From: Pseudarthrobacter sp. NIBRBAC000502770
GTDB taxonomy: Bacteria; Actinomycetota; Actinomycetes; Actinomycetales; Micrococcaceae
Direction: 5' to 3'
Assembly (NCBI RefSeq): GCF_006517815.1
Contig: NZ_CP041198.1
Coordinates: 2,914,001 to 2,978,000, forward strand
DNA: 64,000 bases
Shown: piece by piece, positions 61,939 to 64,000 of the stretch
Position numbering within the stretch: position 1 is the stretch's first letter
Layout of the letters: every line of letters starts with the position of its first letter
Translations under genes and position numbers: made by a program
The notes under the pieces: model-generated
Seen by the model: only the letters and a program-made list of their open reading frames with translations
Database searches by the model: none
What the model was told of the DNA's origin: nothing

Positions 61939-64000
61939 TCCGACGGCCTCTTCCTGCGGCGGACAATGACCGTCAGCAGGATCCCGATGACCAGCGCAGC
62001 GCCCGCACCAGCCACCGCTGGCACCAATCCGGATGGTCCGGTATAGGCCAGTCCGCCGCTGCCGGCATCCCCGCTTCCGCCCGTGTTGGCAAGTCCGGCG
62101 GGAGGTGCGCTGGTGGCCGGGCCGGCTGCCGGCGGAGGTACGACGGCGGGAGTTTCAGCGGGCGGCATGGGTGACGGATCTGCGGGGGCAGGGACAGCCG
62201 GAGCAGGCACGGTCGCGGTGGAAGCGGGCGGAGCGGGCGTAGCTGGCGCGGGTGATGACGGGGCCGGTGTTGCTGGCGGCGCGGTCGGTGCCGGGCTGGC
62301 CGGAGGAACCGGCGGCGAAGCGGACGCGAATTCGAAGCTGTTCGCACCGGACCTGCTGTACCCGTTGACCGTTTCCGCGGTGAACCGCAGCGTGCCCGCA
62401 TCCTGCGGAGCTGTGAAGGTCCACGTCCCGGCGTCCACGGGCACCTCAAACGGATCCTTTCCCTGGAACGTGATACGGACCGAGGATCCTGCCGCGACCG
62501 CAGATGCTGGAGCCGCCGGAACCTGGCCGCTGATCTGTTGGCCAGGCTGGTAGGCCATCCCGGAAGCGGGTGCCGTGACGGCAGGCTTGTTGAGGAACAA
62601 TTCCAGTTGGTAGCCGGGCAGCACCGCAAGGGCGTCCTGCAGGGTAGCTGCGATGGCCCGGGTCTGGACGCCGTTCTCGCTCTCGGCACCGGTGTGGGTC
62701 CCAACGGCAAAGTTGCCGCTGATCCACGGGCCGCCGGAGTCCCCTCCGGCCGACTTGACCGTCGATGAATCAAAGGCGCGGACCGGCCGGAGATCGTTGT
62801 CGTAGTTGGGCGGAAGACTCTTTTCGCCCGGCATCATCCAGATGCCCACGGCATCGACCGTGCCGCATTTCCAGCCCGACGTGCGGCCGGACCTGCAGAC
62901 GTCCTGGCCTTGGAAGGGCGCCATGGTTCCGATGATTTTGACTGGGTCCGGTGCCGCCGGAGACGCCCAGGTGGTGGTTGCCGGCAGGGGGGTCACCGAC
63001 GGTGCGATGTTTTGGATGACGGCGATATCAGTTCCGGCCACGGATCCGTCCGCCGCTGCGGCCGAGTTGCCGGGGCCGCCGAACTGGCTGAACCCAAAGG
63101 TGCCCAAGGGTGCCAGCGGAGGCAGCGGTTGGGGCGTGGCGGCACCGGGGCCGCTGGCGGGCGCCCACGAGGGGGGCTCCACGGCCGCCTGCCGTGCCAG
63201 TCCGTCAGCAGTGCAGTGGCCGGCAGTCAGGACCAAGGGCAGCCCCGCCGGGCTGAACGCGCTGAAACCGGCCGAGCAGATCGCGGTGTTGTCGGCGTAG
63301 TACCCCTGTCCGCCCAGGAGATCCCCCTCGGTTTTGACCGCGGCGCCCTTCTCCAGTTTTACGTTGGTGTACAGGGCAACAAACTGCGCCGGCGTCATCT
63401 TGCCGGTGCCGGTTGGCCCGCTGGTGGCCGGGGTGGCCTCCGGCTGGTTTGTCTGGGTTCCGGACTCAGGAGTATTGACGGACCCTGTGCGGATGACGAA
63501 ATGGCCGCCGGTGTAGGCGATTGCCTGGAGGCCCTGGGGTCCGACGTCGCGGAGGTAGGCCCTGTACAGCTGGTCGATGTCGCCCGCGACGAGCACGGGT
63601 GCCGGCGGAGATGCCTGCGGCGTGTCCTGCAGGGCGGCGGCGGACGGGGCAGCCGGTGTTGGCGCGGGCGTGGCCATGGGTGGAACCAGCACAAAGTCCG
63701 GGTGGCCTGAGCGGTTCAGTTCATCCACTTTGGCCCGAAGCTCCGGCCCGACACCCTGCACCTTGATCGTGCCGGCGTCCAGGCTGATGCCCACGAAGCC
63801 AGGCAGGGTCCGTAAGCCGGGCGCTGCCTCAGCGGCCCGGCGGCCGAGCTCGCCGGCAGCATTGAATTGGGCCATGCTGATGCCGAGATCACGGCGAAGC
63901 GCCTCAGCCAGACCGGCGCTGGAGGGCCCCGTGGTGTCCACGGGAATATCCGGGGTGGCCTGCACGGGCTGGGCCATTGCGGGTCCGGCAGCCAACCCGA
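61935..64000 (-). CDS. Exported S1-family serine protease with LAxTG-type sorting signal (5' end cut)
   Basis: The 687 residues visible begin inside a signal peptide (GLAAGPAMA then QPVQA), so the true start lies beyond 64000. After a propeptide-like region (about 20-225) comes a trypsin-like protease: LTAGHC (His), GTDIAVI (Asp) and SAGGDSGGPW (Ser), plus paired cysteines (CSAG/GHC and VCRSG/KCGTV). A beta domain (about 480-565) and a Pro/Ala-rich stalk follow, then LANTGG, LAYTGPSG, a membrane helix and RRRKRPSD. The end is a sortase-type anchor of the LAxTG kind. It is probably displayed on the cell wall. Confidence 0.88.
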   Translation of the reverse strand, partial: GLAAGPAMAQPVQATPDIPVDTTGPSSAGLAEALRRDLGISMAQFNAAGELGRRAAEAAPGLRTLPGFVGISLDAGTIKVQGVGPELRAKVDELNRSGHPDFVLVPPMATPAPTPAAPSAAALQDTPQASPPAPVLVAGDIDQLYRAYLRDVGPQGLQAIAYTGGHFVIRTGSVNTPESGTQTNQPEATPATSGPTGTGKMTPAQFVALYTNVKLEKGAAVKTEGDLLGGQGYYADNTAICSAGFSAFSPAGLPLVLTAGHCTADGLARQAAVEPPSWAPASGPGAATPQPLPPLAPLGTFGFSQFGGPGNSAAAADGSVAGTDIAVIQNIAPSVTPLPATTTWASPAAPDPVKIIGTMAPFQGQDVCRSGRTSGWKCGTVDAVGIWMMPGEKSLPPNYDNDLRPVRAFDSSTVKSAGGDSGGPWISGNFAVGTHTGAESENGVQTRAIAATLQDALAVLPGYQLELFLNKPAVTAPASGMAYQPGQQISGQVPAAPASAVAAGSSVRITFQGKDPFEVPVDAGTWTFTAPQDAGTLRFTAETVNGYSRSGANSFEFASASPPVPPASPAPTAPPATPAPSSPAPATPAPPASTATVPAPAVPAPADPSPMPPAETPAVVPPPAAGPATSAPPAGLANTGGSGDAGSGGLAYTGPSGLVPAVAGAGAALVIGILLTVIVRRRKRPSD

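Noticed and set aside
1..64000. tRNA, rRNA, CRISPR array, transposase or phage genes
   Set aside because: None was recognised on either strand; the few intergenic spaces hold hairpins, operators and short repeats only.

Overview
The window is a high-GC stretch of an actinobacterial chromosome. Gene content and protein wording fit Micrococcaceae (Arthrobacter or Pseudarthrobacter type): PaaR-controlled phenylacetate genes, a fused long Pta, SPW, DUF305 and DUF2945 proteins, ANTAR regulators, many GTG starts and 4-nt stop/start overlaps. No rRNA, tRNA, insertion sequence, phage gene or CRISPR array was seen. Genus assignment is inference from family knowledge.

Layout. 1-299: tail of an MFS transporter. 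8187-197 (minus): a tightly coupled seven-gene operon of a phosphoribosyltransferase/hydrolase fusion, an AMP-forming acyl-CoA synthetase, E1-alpha, E1-beta and E2 of a 2-oxoacid dehydrogenase, an acyl carrier protein and a membrane-anchored alpha/beta hydrolase. No E3 is present. 8.3-11.2 kb: SPW membrane protein, then a PadR-DUF1048-ABC exporter operon. 11.3-14.2 kb: two tandem exported phosphoesterases. 14.2-17.0 kb: FAD oxidoreductase and a GCS2-family ligase. 17.2-21.3 kb: VIT-type metal transporter, DUF2231 membrane protein, cytochrome c oxidase II and I. 21.5-25.4 kb: iron ABC importer behind a DtxR/IdeR-like box. 25.5-27.9 kb: small protein, NhaA, PAS-ANTAR regulator. 28.0-31.7 kb: copper block with a CsoR-like operator, a Cys-rich micropeptide, a CopB ATPase and a DUF305 lipoprotein. 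31.9-38.5 kb: protein-tyrosine phosphatase, LCP protein (probably frameshifted), PhoD, histidine phosphatase, NnrD, Hsp20 and a Pro-rich peptide. 38.8-44.8 kb: oligopeptidase, broken SRPBCC gene, DUF2945, SQR-like enzyme, GNAT, TRAP-type binding protein. 44.8-55.2 kb: ackA and pta, separated by a small acidic protein gene and a complete sugar-acid block (FAH-family dehydratase, semialdehyde dehydrogenase, FucD-type dehydratase, GntR regulator, MFS importer). 55.5-61.9 kb: phenylacetate genes paaI, paaK, paaR, paaZ and a second thioesterase. 61.9-64.0 kb: cell-wall-type serine protease, cut by the window edge.

How they work together. The sugar-acid block reads as dehydration of an aldonate, a second dehydration to 2-oxoglutarate semialdehyde and oxidation to 2-oxoglutarate. 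Four copies of one AT-rich operator motif lie at its two promoter regions. It is bounded by near-identical 49-bp bidirectional terminators, which suggests it was inserted between pta and ackA. The phenylacetate genes carry related palindromes upstream of paaI, paaR and between paaZ and the second thioesterase, consistent with one TetR regulon.

The most unusual element is the 0.2-8.2 kb operon. It places an acyl carrier protein and a hydrolase directly after a 2-oxoacid dehydrogenase that has one lipoyl domain and two peripheral-subunit-binding domains. Gene decay is visible twice: an SRPBCC gene with an internal deletion, and an LCP gene whose ribosome binding site and start are one base out of frame with its body.
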